Source: Batillaria attramentaria (Eukaryota; Mollusca; Gastropoda; Batillariidae). From it: DNA of 64,000 bases. Under the pieces are notes generated by a model that saw nothing but the letters and a program-made list of their open reading frames with translations, searched no databases and was not told the DNA's origin. The translations under genes were made by a program, and so were the position numbers. The DNA lies in the NCBI GenBank assembly GCA_018292915.2, contig JACVVK020000490.1, positions 230,001 to 294,000 of the forward strand, read 5' to 3'. Shown one piece after another: positions 1 through 13,836 of the stretch (the stretch's first letter is position 1; the number at the start of each line of letters is the position of its first letter).

Positions 1-241
1 TGGACAAAGTACAAGGGACGAGACATGCATAAATGGTGTAGCAACGACATGAAACAAAAATATACGATGCGCACAAACAGAAATGAGAAAATTTTTATAC
101 ATATAGTGATATACATTGGTTGTTGTTGTTGTTGTTGTTGTTATAACGCTGAGGCGTAGTTATACTAAGAAGGGCAAAGATACTTTTTTTTTCTTCTTTT
201 TGTGGTAATGCATTTCTGGGTCTACATTTCTGATTGTACAC

Positions 242-690
242 GTGTTGGTTTTCTATTATACACATTCAAGCGTAAACCATTTCACATTTCAGTATAGGAA
301 CGAAGTTCGGCTTAGTCCAAAGGCTGACACTAAAGTTCTGAGCACCCCCTCAGTAAGAACTAAAACATATGGTCAGAGATCCTTTTCCTTTCAGGCTCCA
401 GCTCTTTGGAACCAACTTCCTAAACCGCTTAGACACACAGAGTCCAGTGCCAGCTTCAAACGCTGCCTCAAAACCCACTTATTAAAACTGATTACTGATT
501 TACTCTGCCCTTCCACACCGTGTCAATGTGCTTGTTGTGAGTTACTGTTTAACTTTGAATGTTCCCTGTGCATCCGTGTATGAAAGTGGTGTATGTATTT
601 ATGATGTACGGCGCTTAGAGCCTGTTTTATTTCATGTATAGGCGCCTTATAAGTCGTCCTTATTATTATTATTATTATTATTATTTGTCA
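242..690 (+). mobile_element. LINE 3' fragment (reverse transcriptase C-terminus and tail)
   Basis: An open stretch at 242-583 encodes the typical C-terminal tail of CR1/L2/Jockey-type non-LTR retrotransposons (FQAPALWNQLPKPLRH then SFKRCLKTHLLKL). It is followed by a short 3' region with GCGCTTAGAGCC and a (TTA)n tail at about 659-686. The catalytic RT domain is missing, so this is a dead 5'-truncated copy. It lies in a TKFC intron, or upstream of the first visible exon. Confidence 0.75.
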
Positions 691-812
691 TAACTGTCAG
701 TTATAAATTCTGGGGGTCAAATGATTATTCAAATCAGAGGCGATGTGTTTGCTCAGGAAAATTGGTAAATGCTTAAACCTTTAACCGTTGCCATTTTCTC
801 TAATTCTTTCAG

Positions 813-2681
813 GCTATGTGGGGAAAGGAATGCTAACGGCAGCCGTCATGGGATCGGTATTTGCGTGTCCCCCTTCCTCGGAAGTTCTTGTCGCCCTGCG
901 CGCAATAGGCAAACACAATCCGGGTAAGTTACACGCACACGATCAAACAGCTAATGATAAGTTAGTGTCTTGGGTGTCCATCGAACGACTGACCTCTCAG
1001 CTAAATGGAGCAGCTTGATCAAATATTGGTTCTACCGTGAAATAGGGGAGCCAGGATAACCGAATGGTAAAGCGTTGGACTCAGTCTCAGTGCTCGAGCC
1101 GTGAGTTCGAATCCCGGCTGGGGCCAGCAGTTTGTACTGGCCTTTTTCTCGTTGCCCCGTCTTTGATATCACCCACAAGGGGTGTCAAATTCCTAAGCAC
1201 CCACCCACTCTACCGTGAAATGGTTAAATGCCCAGGTACTTATAAAATCCATAGCGCTTAGGAACTTACTACATTAAAAAAAAAATTAAAATCAGGAGAG
1301 ACCTACGTGAAGTCCGGCGTGTGTCTGCCTGTCCCTGACCATTACAGCAAGCCACAAAAGAATAATAACTTGTGAGAATAGGGGTTAGTTAGTTAGTTAG
1401 TTAGTTATTTAGAGCTTTACGCCGCGCAAGTGGGAATAGCGGACTCGCGATTAGCTCAATTTGCTGACATAGACGCCTATTTAAATGTTTCCATTAGTCG
1501 CAGTGGGTTTTTGTCTTGTTGATGATGATGTCGCTGTTGTTGTCTTTGCTTTTGTCTCCAGCGGGTTGTTTCTTTGTAATCCCCAACTACACCGGAGACC
1601 GCCTCAACTTTGGTTTGGCCACGGAACGCGCGCAGGGGGAGGGTATCAGAATGGCCACGGTGACTGTCGGTGAGGACTGCGCTCTTACGACTTCTGACAA
1701 GTCCGCCGGTAGGCGGGGTATTACTGGCATTGTCGTCGCCTGCAAGGTGAGTGGGTACTGATATCACACACACACACACACACACACACAACACACACAC
1801 ACACACACACAATCACGCGCGCACTCTTCTACTATACGACAGTTCTACGTATACGTGTAGGTATTTCCCTAAACATGTCTGCTTATTCTCACTTTCATTC
1901 ATCTATCCATGTTAGCATTCAGTCATGGTATTTCCGAAATATATTTTGCCAAATCTTCTCGCTCTGTCTTGAACTGAGGTGGCTGATGAGCCGGTGAAAT
2001 TCCGGCGAAACGCGTCCCGCTACGGTCAAGACTTTCCTACCTTACTCGACACCATTTCCTTGTGTGTCAAGTTGAATTTCAATGCGTATGAAATACGTCT
2101 GGATGGGGTTTCTGGGTAAAGTCGATGTCTTTTTTCCCTTAAACAAACGTTCTATGTATACTCTGAGGCAAACAACACCCAAACGTAGGCTTATGTAGTG
2201 TCCACCTCTTCTTGCATTCTCTCTGCACAACACACGGCTCTTTTTCAGTAAAGCTTGGTCCCAAATCTTCAGTAAACAATTCCTTCTTAACTCTTTCCGT
2301 CTAGGAATTCTTGCGAAAGATACTATCCTTTTGGGGTTTTGTATTGTTTGAAATGCAGTATCTTTCCTGTTGACAATACATGATTGTGCAGAAGTAAATA
2401 TTTTCTGAGACGTTATCGGACAAAAATCACTATTGACCACCAGACCTTTCACCAAAGTGGAGATAATTCGGGAAGACAATCAGAAGGAAGGGAAATGAAT
2501 GAAGCGCAGGATCCGCGGGCGGACGCCGTAACGCAACTATGCCAAATCCTATTGCTGCACTTTGAAACATGAGCTGTGTTGTTCATGTATTTCAGATTGC
2601 TGGAGCTCTGGCAGAGGATGGACGGAGTCTCGAGGACATCGCCAGCATCGTTAGCAACGCTGTCTCTAACATGGGTCCGGC

Positions 2682-2713
<32 letters not shown>

Positions 2714-5700
2714 CAGGTAGTCGTGAGTTCGATTTCCGTGTTGGAGTCAACAATTTGTGCTGACTAGTGTGTGAGTGATATCTATTCAGTCATTTTTTTT
2801 TTATCTATTCGTTTGAATGAAGTTCGTTATTTAGTTGATTTTAACATGTACGTACCCAACCCGGTCGAACTGAGTGAGTGAGTGAGTGATTTATATTAAT
2901 TTAAGTCATTCCTATTCGTTTGAATGAAGCTAGTTATTTAGTTGATTGGTGAATTAGTTGGGCTTTGGTTTTTTCTTGTTACAGCCACCATAGGTGTTGC
3001 CCTTAGTCCATGCACTGTGCCGGGTTTTGGTCCATCCTTCCAGCTTGCTGACGATGAAATGGAACTTGGGCTGGGTAACCACATTTACAATCAGAACGTC
3101 TCACTGTCATAATTGTTAAGAGCACTGTACTATTCTAGATCTTTCGCTACACAAAAGGATGGCTACAGTGTAGAAAAGAACTTAGTGGGTTGTCGTTGTT
3201 TGCAAATCCAGCATGTTGTTGTTGTTGTTGTTGTTGTTTCTATTGGCATTTGTTGAATATGATTAATCTTTTTTCACTCGCTGCGAAAGCCTAAAAATTA
3301 ATATGTTTCCGTAGAACAATAGTATTGTAATTACTGAACAGAATATTCAAGTAACTTGAACAGTTTGTGTGACACAATTTACTGTTTTCCAAGAAAACGT
3401 ATAGTAATGGCATCTCTCTGTTTCCAGGAGCACACGGGGAAGCAGGCGTGAGAAGACTGAAGGTAGGTGTTCGTTGTAAACGTAGTTCTGCACATCTGCC
3501 AATTTTTGCACCTGGCTACTACACAGTGTCCGTTCGGCTATTGAAAACTTGCCAGTCTGGATGAGGCGCCAGTTCTTGTCAGGCCTGGACGTCTTGGTTC
3601 ACAATATCGCGAGTTCGCGCGTGTTCTCGGGGAAAAACGGCAACAGTCAGCCACAGTATTGGAGCCTTTCCGTGAACCTACGGGTGCTGTTCTTCCTACA
3701 CGTACGGACGTGTTTGGGGGGAATCCGTAGTGGCTTTCTTTGGCCTCGCTGTAAAATTATTAACTTTTTTCTGTCTTTCTGGTCAAACCAGACGTTTTCG
3801 CCGTGAACTGTTTAAGCTAGAGGTGATGTTTAAGTTCTGTTTAATGTCCCGATAGCGGTTCTTTGGTTTTCACTATCAGGTCGTTTCTCTCGCTAAGTGA
3901 ATATTGTCTCACATGAATTGGTAATAATTATGTCCAGGTGGTGAGTGCCAAAGAAACGGTGGAGATCATGCTGGATCACATGACTAACCCCTCCAATAAA
4001 AACCGCCTACCTCTTCAAAATGGTATGAGTTATCATAATCATCGAAAAGAATGTCTTGATATTAAATTTTATATTTTTTCTTATTGGGAGTTCCGGAGAA
4101 CTTTCATTTTTTGTTGTACTTATTTGTTGCTCTGGTCTTGGCTAATAAACATAATCATATGTAAAAGGAGCTCTCTAGAGGTTTTCGACACCATCTGTTG
4201 CAAGATAAAGTGAATTTGTAAATCCTAAAACAATAGAACACATCAACATGCTGGTGATCTTTCTGGTCAGCACCTGGAAGGTCTAGATCACTGTTAGCTC
4301 GGATCTGTTACAGGCTACGTGATAGTATTAGCTTCCGGGGCATGTAGTAACAACTCGGCTAAATATAGTATAAAATCTTTGCCCCTTTTAAAATTTGTGT
4401 GCATAGTAAAATATGGCAATCTGGTGCTTTTTGTTGGCTTTGTAAACAAGTTTCATGCCAGGTAATAGTAAAATTAGGGGAAAATGAGGCTGGCTTGTGG
4501 ACTATTTGTATTCATGCGCGGCTGGCACAGGAGCCAGCAGACGACCGTGGAATGAGGGGGTATGTGGTCGCTGCCAACATTGCCAAAAAACGGAATATTG
4601 GAATTTGTTTAAATTTCCTCTACGCATGAGTCTATGGCTGCCTGATTTTTGTGAATTATTTGGTGAATTTTAAAGCATTTCTAGGGTGTCATCTGCAGCG
4701 TTATGTGTAAGAGGAATATATAGCGTTTTCCTCCAGATTTGCATCTGTATCGCGTAGCCTTAGACTCGCATTCTCCATAGTTTACATGTCCGTCTACCAG
4801 TTCCAGCAATTGTTCAAGCCTGCACGATAACGAGTGAGCAACCATGCTTGACGTTCCTTATAATTTACAGGTGATCGTGTGGCGGTGTTCATTAACGACA
4901 TGGGAGGCATCAGTCAGCTGGAACTGAACATCATCGCCAAAGAAAGCATCGTCTACCTGGGTACGCAACTATGTTCTTGCTCTTGAATGAGAATGTCTGA
5001 AAGTTTTGAAACGAAAGTTTTTTTCCCTGTTCAGAATAAGTTTAAGTTTACTGCTATATCACATCACTTGCTACTTTCTGTCTATTTTGTTTTCATTTTT
5101 TGTTTGTTTGTTTATGTTCGGGTTTTTTTGTTGTTTGTTTGGGGGTTGTTGGTTTGTTCGTTGTTGTTGTTTTGTTTTTGTTTTGTTTTTGTTTTTGTTT
5201 TTTGTTGTTGTTTTTTGTTGCTGTTGTTGTTTTTGTTTTGTTTGTTGGCTGGGTTTTTTTTGGGGGTTGGGTTTTTTTTGTTTGTTTGTTTGTTTGTTTT
5301 TGGGTTTTTTTTTTTTGGGGGTGTGTTTTGGGTTTTTGGGGTTTTTTGTTTGTTTGTTTGTTTTGTTTTATTTTTTTTTTGGGGGGGGGGGAGGGAGGGA
5401 GAGCATTAAAAGACTGACCTGGTTTTTTTGTGGGTTTTTTTTTCTTTGTTGTTGTTGTTCTTGTGGCTTTTTTGTTGTTTTTTTGTGTTTTTGTTTTCTT
5501 TTGCTTACGAATTCCATTCTCCTTTCTCATTCACCTGGTTTTATACCGATTTCTAGAGATAGTCAAAAATGAGTAGATAAATAAACAGAAGAAGAAATTT
5601 TCAGCGAACACAATGAAACAAAGTCTGACGCAGTTGTTGTCGCTCCACAGAATCTAGAGGCATTCGTGTTGTCCGGGCCTACTGTGCTGCCTTCGTGACG

Positions 5701-7031
5701 TCACAGGAAATGGCGGGAACACACGTCACCGTGCTGCGTTTGGATGACGTCCTCACGTGCGCTTTAGGTATGTTACGCGACAGCTGATACCACACAACGA
5801 GGTACACGCCATGTCTAGGTACGCCAATATTTGTGTATGCACGAGATAGCCAAGGCGAGGCTCCAATATTGGAATGAGAAAAATTAAAGGAAGTAAGGGA
5901 AGGCGGTTAGGGTTAAGGTTAATAATAATAATAATAATATTAAGTATTGTATAGGCGTATTACCCAATTTCATGAATCGGCTCAAAGCGACGCGAACTAA
6001 ACCCAACACGCATGCTCACGTGAATCACACGCATTTTCTCACACACTGGACATAAACACATTGCAATCACATGGTGCGAAGGGTCTGCTCAGCTATTTAA
6101 ATTTCGAAATTTAGAATTGCATTTATTTTTCAAATTTGGTGGGCTGAACATCTCCAAAGCAGAGGGGAGAGGAAGCCGGGGTACCCGGAGAGAACCCCCG
6201 ACGATCGGCCCGAATGAAATGGTGCCACATGCGAGAAGGAAAAATTCTTTGCCCCGAGTGGGACTCGAACCCCTGACCTCTCGCATTGGTGACAAGTCTC
6301 TTAACCACTAGACCACCGACCGTCCCAGGTTACGATACTATTGCCGTTAGGCCGTTTAGTTGTATAAATATCATTCGTTTTTCTTTTTCAAAGAAACAGC
6401 TTCGTTTTGACTGCATTGCGCATGCGTGCACCTCGGCAGTGTAGGGCTTGTTTCTCGTTGTTCCATACATGTTATGTTAACGCATTCATCAACACCCCTT
6501 TTAGTCGATAATCTGTTACTGTCGAGGCCGCAAACACTCTTGTATGTGCCTTTGTGTTGTCAAAACTTGACTATTGCAACTCTCTTCTTTCTGGTTGTCC
6601 AAAATACCTTATTAACAAGCTCCAGAAAGTCCAAAACAGTGCTGCCCGTCTTGTGATGAAAGCCAAAAAATCCGATCACATCTCCCCAATCCTTAATTCC
6701 CTCCACTGGCTACCCGTGGAGTCCCGCATTAAGTATAAGGTAATGTGTCTGTGTCACAACTCCCTCATGAAGACCGGCCCCGCATATCTCGCTGATTTAC
6801 TGACCACATACAAGCCATCAAGACAAGTCAGATCCTCTGCCGACAACCGCATTCTCCGTGTTCCGAACGTCAGAACCAAGTCATTTGGAGAGTGATCTTT
6901 CCTGTACCAAGGACCAGCCCTTTGGAACACACTTCCTCATAACATCAGACACACAGACTCAGTCCGCAGCTTTAAAACGTCCATTAAAACACACCTGTTT
7001 TTATCACAACAATGATGAGTGAATGGCGGAC

Positions 7032-7093
<62 letters not shown>

Positions 7094-8928
7094 CTTTTAG
7101 CTGTTTATTGCTTTTTTTATCTTCTAGTAGCTTTTTAGTTTCTTTTAGTTATTTTAACTTCTCTGTAAGCGCTTAGAGCTCGCAGAGAATAGGCGCAAAT
7201 AAATATTCATTATTATTATTATTAATATTATTACTTCATCAATGTAAATGTAAACGCTAAGTAAGTAAATTCCCAAAATTAATTTAAAAATCGTGAGAGG
7301 GATGCATTAGCCTCTTTTTATCTCACCAGACAGTCAGACGCAAAGGGGCGGCCGGAGGTGGATGTTTTAGAGTTTAACGCCCTTTTCCGCCGCGCCACGC
7401 ATGAGTAACATCAAAGACGGGGCAACGAGAAAAAGGCCAACACACAAAATATTTGGCCCCTCAGACGCAAGCACTTCCAACGGCCGTAATATTGGAAAGT
7501 CTTCGTCCCTAGAAGTTGTAAGGTGTATGTTTCAAACGCAGATGCCCCAACTCAAGTGCCAGGATGGCCACGCCCTCTCCTGGCACCAGGCATGACTGAC
7601 AGGGCAACTCCCTCCCGTCTGTCACTGGACTATGTGGAAACTGACCCAACTGAGGATGCTAAGGGCGGAACGACACTGGATACTGGTGAGGCTAATTGCG
7701 TTGTATAAATCAGCGTAGCCTATATGTGTCGTGATTGCGCATAATTATATACCTCAACCTCTGAACGCCCAGAATGATAAACGCATTTAAAGCCTCTATC
7801 TTCTTACCGAAAGGAGATGAAAACTGCCGCGTTCGAAGCTCTATATGCTATTTGCTAGACAGAAGGATCAGTGTTTCATTTGGATGTCGCGGCCGTTTTC
7901 AAGACTTCAGTTGTGACTTGTAGTATTACAGAAATACGACTTTCTTTGAACCTACGGCCCATTCCTGAACAGACTGGGACTCGATTTTTTTTCTAAAAAT
8001 AGCAACCAACCAACGCCGTCAGTCTAGCTGGTCCTCGGGTTGCAACCATATAACGCCATCTGCTCAGTTCGCGGTACACTTCTAAGACAATAATTATATA
8101 CTCTGGCCAGAGTGACGACAATGGTTTCAAAAGTTATATTGTGATGCTAGTGACCGATTCTGATGCACTGATTAAGCGCATTCGTTGAAAGGTTTTTGTT
8201 GTATTTTACTCCTGCTATGTCGCTCTCTTGGTGCACTCGCAGAGAAGACACGGGATACAACAGGATACAACACCAATACTTTATTAACAGAAGATGCGTG
8301 AATATCAAATTCATGAAAGAAGAAGAAGGACCCAGAATACTGTGCAGGGCTGCTTATATACTAAACAGGTTAGATATAGAACATTCCTCAACTTACTGGC
8401 AAGTTCGAAATCTCTCCAAGGTTACGTAATCTACTGACGTTACTGCACCAGCATGTTCTGGGATGGTCTAGAAATTTCCATCGAAATGCAATGGCTTTTC
8501 GCGATCTCTACAGCAGTTTTCCGTATGCGGGTCATACGTATTGAGACTTGAATGTTGTACAATATGAACAGAAGCAGCCCGTTGTCTGTACGCTATGCTG
8601 AGTGCTGTCTGCCAGGCACTGGTATCCGCGGAATCCAACCTCAACTCTCTGGACACAGGTTGTGGGGATGGAGACTGCGGCTCTACACTCGCCAGGGGGG
8701 CTAAAGGTAAGCACAAGTGCTTTGTTTTGTTTTTGAATTGAATTGAATTGAATTGAATTGAACTGAAAAATACTTTCCTTTCTTACAGTCCTAAAAGGGG
8801 AAATTGTTTTTGTCCAAATACACTACATCACATAAGAAGCATGACGTAAAAGCATAAGACCCACAAGACATGGCAAGTCTTAAGAATTAATAACATAAAG
8901 TCGACTATGCATAACTTAAGCTAATCAT

Positions 8929-8982
<54 letters not shown>

Positions 8983-11852
8983 AACTATTCTATCATCAGG
9001 CGCGATTCTTCGTCTCCAAGGCATACCGGTATCGCTGTGTATGTCCACCAGTCTATTCAAAACATGATCCGCAGGCGAAAAGACCTGGAGTCCGACGAGG
9101 TGGAATGTGTCTGGCTGGAGTTAAAAATTCCGCATTCTTTGCCGTTGCTCATTGGTTATGTATACAGGAATCCCGCATCTACTGCTGAATGGTATGACGA
9201 CTTCGTGCAGGTGATGGACAAAGTAAATGACACTGGTAAACAAATTCTTATTTTAGGCGACTTTAACATTGATGTTTTTAAATCTCACTCTGTTTGGCTA
9301 TCAACAACTGCATTATTTGGCTTGAAGCAACTCATCCAAACAGCCACAAGAATCACTCCAACTACATCATCTTTACTTGATCACATCTACACCAACACGC
9401 CTGAGGCAGTTCTCGAAACGACGTTCCAAAGTCGCCATTAGTGATCATTTTCCCATCACCTGTACGTGGTCGTCCAAACCACCCAAAACAGACCAACAGC
9501 AGCATTCGTATATTTCTTATAGAGCATTCAAAAAGTTAAACAAAGACGCATTCCTGTACGACCTCAGTCTTGTCCCATTTAATAATGTTTACAGTTATAC
9601 TAATCCTGACGACGCTCTCTCGCTGTGGCTCGAACTGTTCCTAGGGGTGCTGAACAAACACGCCCCGCTAAGAAGGAAGCGTGTCCGACGCCGTGATCCT
9701 CCGTCGTGGTTGACGGAAGAGATTAAACAAACTATGGTGGCTAGAGATGAGGCGAGACGAAACAAACAATTTGATGAGTTCAAACAATTGCGCAACAAGG
9801 TCAATTACCTTGTTAGAGAGGCTAAAAAAGACTTTGTTCAGAGGACTGTAGAAAACGAGGATAACCCGGCCTCTGTCTGGTCAGCACTTAATACCCCTAA
9901 CAGGTAATTCCCGTGCGCACAAAGCTGGCATTCCTAAAAATCTCACCGCTGAAATATTCAATCACACTTTATATCTGCTCCACAATCTCTGTTATACACT
10001 AAAAGTATCGATCCAAATAATTACACCCCACCAGACATTCTAACTGATTTCTGCAAGCATCGACTTTCCAGTAACGACGCATTCTCCATTCCTAGTATAG
10101 CTGTGCATGAAGTCGGCAGATACATCTCCAGCCTTGGTAGTAAAACATCTTCTGGTGTTGACGGCATCAATGGGTTTATTCTTCGCCTCTCTGAGCCGTA
10201 TGTTGTAGAATCTTTAACATACATATATAACTTGTGTATACAAAAATGTATTTTTCCATCGGTGTTCAAAAAATCAAAAGTTGTTCCCATCCAAAAAACT
10301 AAGGGCAAATGCACCACAGACTTAAACGATTATCGTCCAATCTCTCTTCTATCTGTTGTCTCTAAGCCACTCGAAAAAACATATTCATAAACACCTTCTA
10401 CACTACCTAGAGGAGAAGTCCCTTTTGAACGATTTGCAGTCGGGATTCCGGCCGAAGCATTCATGCCACACTGCACTGGCTCGTATAACAAACTTGTGGC
10501 TTAGTGAAATCAATAATAATAACATGTGTGGCGCTGTATTTCTCGATCTGAAACGAGCCTTTGATCTCATAAACCATCAAATTTACTCAAAAAGCTTGAC
10601 ACTTATTTTAACTACAATAGTCCGGCCGCTCTTTCCTTTTTTCAATCATACCTTTGCAACAGAAAGCAGGACTGTTTATGTAAACGGCACATACTCTTCT
10701 GATGGGATAATGGCATGTGGTGTTCCTCAGGGTCGGTATTAGGGCCCGCTGTTATTTTGCATTTTTTATAAACGATTTACCTCTGCATATAACCGACTCC
10801 AAAGTTAGTTGTGATATGTTTGCTGACGATTCTACTATCCATTCATCCGGCACTAGCATGTCAAAATAAATAATAGTCTACAGCAGAGTCTTCACGATAT
10901 CTCTCGCTGGTGTGACCAGAATAATATGATAGTCAATCCATCGAAAACAAAAAGCATGGTACTCACAACACGCCAAAAACACCAGCTCCATCCTTTGCTT
11001 CTTGATCTTTCTTATGACGCAATCAGAATAGAACAGGTTAGTAAGCACCGTCTGTTAGGGGTGACAGTGGATGACCAGTTCAAATGGCAGCCCCACCTCG
11101 ACAATGTATGCAAAACCGTCTCGCAAAAACTCTTTTTGTTATCGAAGTTGAAGTCAGTTATTGACTTTGAAGACACGGAAGCTATTTTTCACATGCGTAT
11201 GTGAAGCCACATATTGACTACTCTTCAACTCTTGGGATAAAACTGTGGTGATCTCCATCTCAAAAAATTAAATTCTTTGTATCGTCTCGCTTTCAAAACT
11301 CATCCTTCCTGATACCTCCCTAACCACTGATGAAAAGATCACGGCTTTAGACTGTCTACCACTGGAAAAACACCTGGCCTTTAACAAATGCATCATGATG
11401 CACAAAATTATTAATGGTAAAGCGCCTTCTTACTTATCGAAACTGTTTAGACCTTGTGACAGCGGGTACAGCACTTCGAGGAACAGTCTCTTCGTCACAC
11501 GCCCCAGACTAGACTTGTTCAAATCAAGTCTCTCTTACTCAGGGGCTACGTTATGGAATAATCTCCCATCTGTTGTTCAGTCTACGTACTCCCCTCATAT
11601 TTTTAAAGCTAAAATTTATCATTATTTTTCCGCAAACTGACCTTTAACCATTCCTTTATTACCTTTCTAATAGCTTCCTCATGCATCCTATATATGCGTA
11701 TTCTATGCTTCCATTACTTATGTTAATGTTTTACTGCTCAGTGTGTGTTACCCCTGTGCTGTATTGGGTGTCACGCGTTGTAGCTATGCTCTGTATGTGA
11801 GTTACTGTGGGCACTGCGTGTAGCATGTGCTATGTATGTAATTCTATGTATG

Positions 11853-11915
<63 letters not shown>

Positions 11916-12006
11916 GCGCGCGTCAAGGACAGACAGTAAGAGAGACCTGTGCGTCTATGTTCTCATCCTTGGAAAATAAATAGTCATCAGTCAGTCAGTC
12001 AGTCAG

Positions 12007-12083
<77 letters not shown>

Positions 12084-13634
12084 ATCAGAAATCAATCATC
12101 ACGTGAAACGTTCATGATTCGTTGATGCTAAAGTTCACTTGTAATGTACTCTGTACTTTCTGCAGGCGTTCTGAAAGAGCTGGGTTCAGTGGACCGTCCC
12201 GGTCTGCCTATTTCCCGCCCTGCTTTCTTGTGTCTCCGTCTGGCCGCCATTGCCGAGTCTCAGATGGGAGGGGCGTCTGGAGCTGTGAGTACTGTTTACA
12301 GTGTTGTTCTGGTCACGAGTCAGTCACTCAGGCCTTTGTCCGCAGCTTTTTTTTCAGTGCTAGCAGCGACCACATACCCCCTCTTTTCTCTGTCGTCTGC
12401 TAGTTCTTGTGCCAGCCGCGCATGAATACAAAATAGTCCACATGCCAGGCTCATTTTCCCCGTTTTTACTATTACCTGTCATGAAACTTATTTACAAAGC
12501 CAACAGAAAGCCCCACATTGTCTTTTTTTTTTTTTTTTTACTCTGCACACAAGTTTAAAAAGGGGCAAAAATTCTGTACTATATTTAACGTTATAATATA
12601 ATTGTTACTGTATGCCCAGGAAGCTATTAGTGGTCTGTAACCGAAGAGATGGGCCGGTGGACGGATTGGGTGCCTCGCGGGGGAAGGGTACGGGTGGCTG
12701 AGGTGGGCCGGGCAGGGAAGTGGGTGCCTCGCGGGGGAAGGGTACGGGTGGTTGAGGTGGGCCGGGCAGGGAAGTGGGTGCCTCGCGGGGGGAGGGTACG
12801 GGTGGCTGAGGTGGGCCGGGCAGGGAAGTGGGTGCCTCGCGGGGGAAGGGTACGGGTGGTTGAGGTGGGCCGGGCAGGGAAGTGGGTGGGGGAGGGAGGG
12901 GGAGTGGGGGGAGGGAGGGGGTGTGGGGGGAGGGAGGGGGTGTGGGGGGAGGGAGGGGGCGAGGAAGAGGAAGCTGCTTTCTGGTCTAATTCCTTAGCGA
13001 GACTACACTGTCATTGGCTACGGTGAGACGTTTCATTCCGTTGCAACAGGTGACTGAAAAATCGATAAATGTTCAGTATCAAATTACCTCTATTGAAATG
13101 TAAACTGCGTTCCTTTCTTCCTTCTCTGTATCATCAATGATAATCTTTTCCACAGCTGTACGGTTTGCTGCTGACCGGGGCTTCGTCATGTTTCAAGGAT
13201 ACAAACGCTGATGGCGATACATGGACAGAGGCACTTCGCCAGGGAATGAAAATGATGATGAGGGGGGGGGGGGGGCGCTTGTACAGAAATACTCATTACT
13301 ACGTTTCAATAACGTGAAATAGATCTTACATCGGCCTTGTATACTTTGTCGTTTGGATAGTTAGTGATAATACCATACGCGTGTTTGACCAGAAAGAAAA
13401 TTCACCGTGCCTTCGGGGTTGAATTAGTGACTATTTAACCAACGGTGGTTATAACGTGAGGTAATTTTCATAATTAATGCCACGCGTCGCTTTACGCCAA
13501 AACACTGCTCTCTGTGTGTTCCAGCTAGTCTTCTCTGATAGTGGTGTTTCTCAGAGCAATGCGACAGTTGTCATTTGCTTTCCATATTCCAAGTTTGCTT
13601 GTTGGTTGTTGTTTTTGTTGCTGTTGTTGTTGTT

Positions 13635-13666
<32 letters not shown>

Positions 13667-13750
13667 AGTGGTTGTTTGTTGGTTTTGTTTTGGTTTTCTG
13701 TTTTGTTTCTTGTTGTTGGTTTTTTGTTGTTCTTGGTGTTGTTTTTGTTT

Positions 13751-13836
<86 letters not shown>

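Noticed and set aside
2042..2479. 145-residue minus-strand frame in a TKFC intron
   Set aside because: No recognisable motif, antisense to TKFC, and no splice signals that would extend it.
5093..5530. Lys/Thr/Gln-rich 145-residue minus-strand frame
   Set aside because: Complement of the G/T-only tract; composition artefact.
8468..8716. Minus-strand frames of 60-82 residues
   Set aside because: They are antisense shadows of the TKFC exon 8572-8706, which carries the GDGDCG motif on the + strand.
9037..9907. Active retrotransposon gene
   Set aside because: The endonuclease and reverse transcriptase are split over several frames with a stop by GVPQG, and the 5' end is missing.
12649..13026. 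125-residue frame with an 18-residue repeat
   Set aside because: The repeat period follows from the 54-bp minisatellite; no splice context and no similarity.
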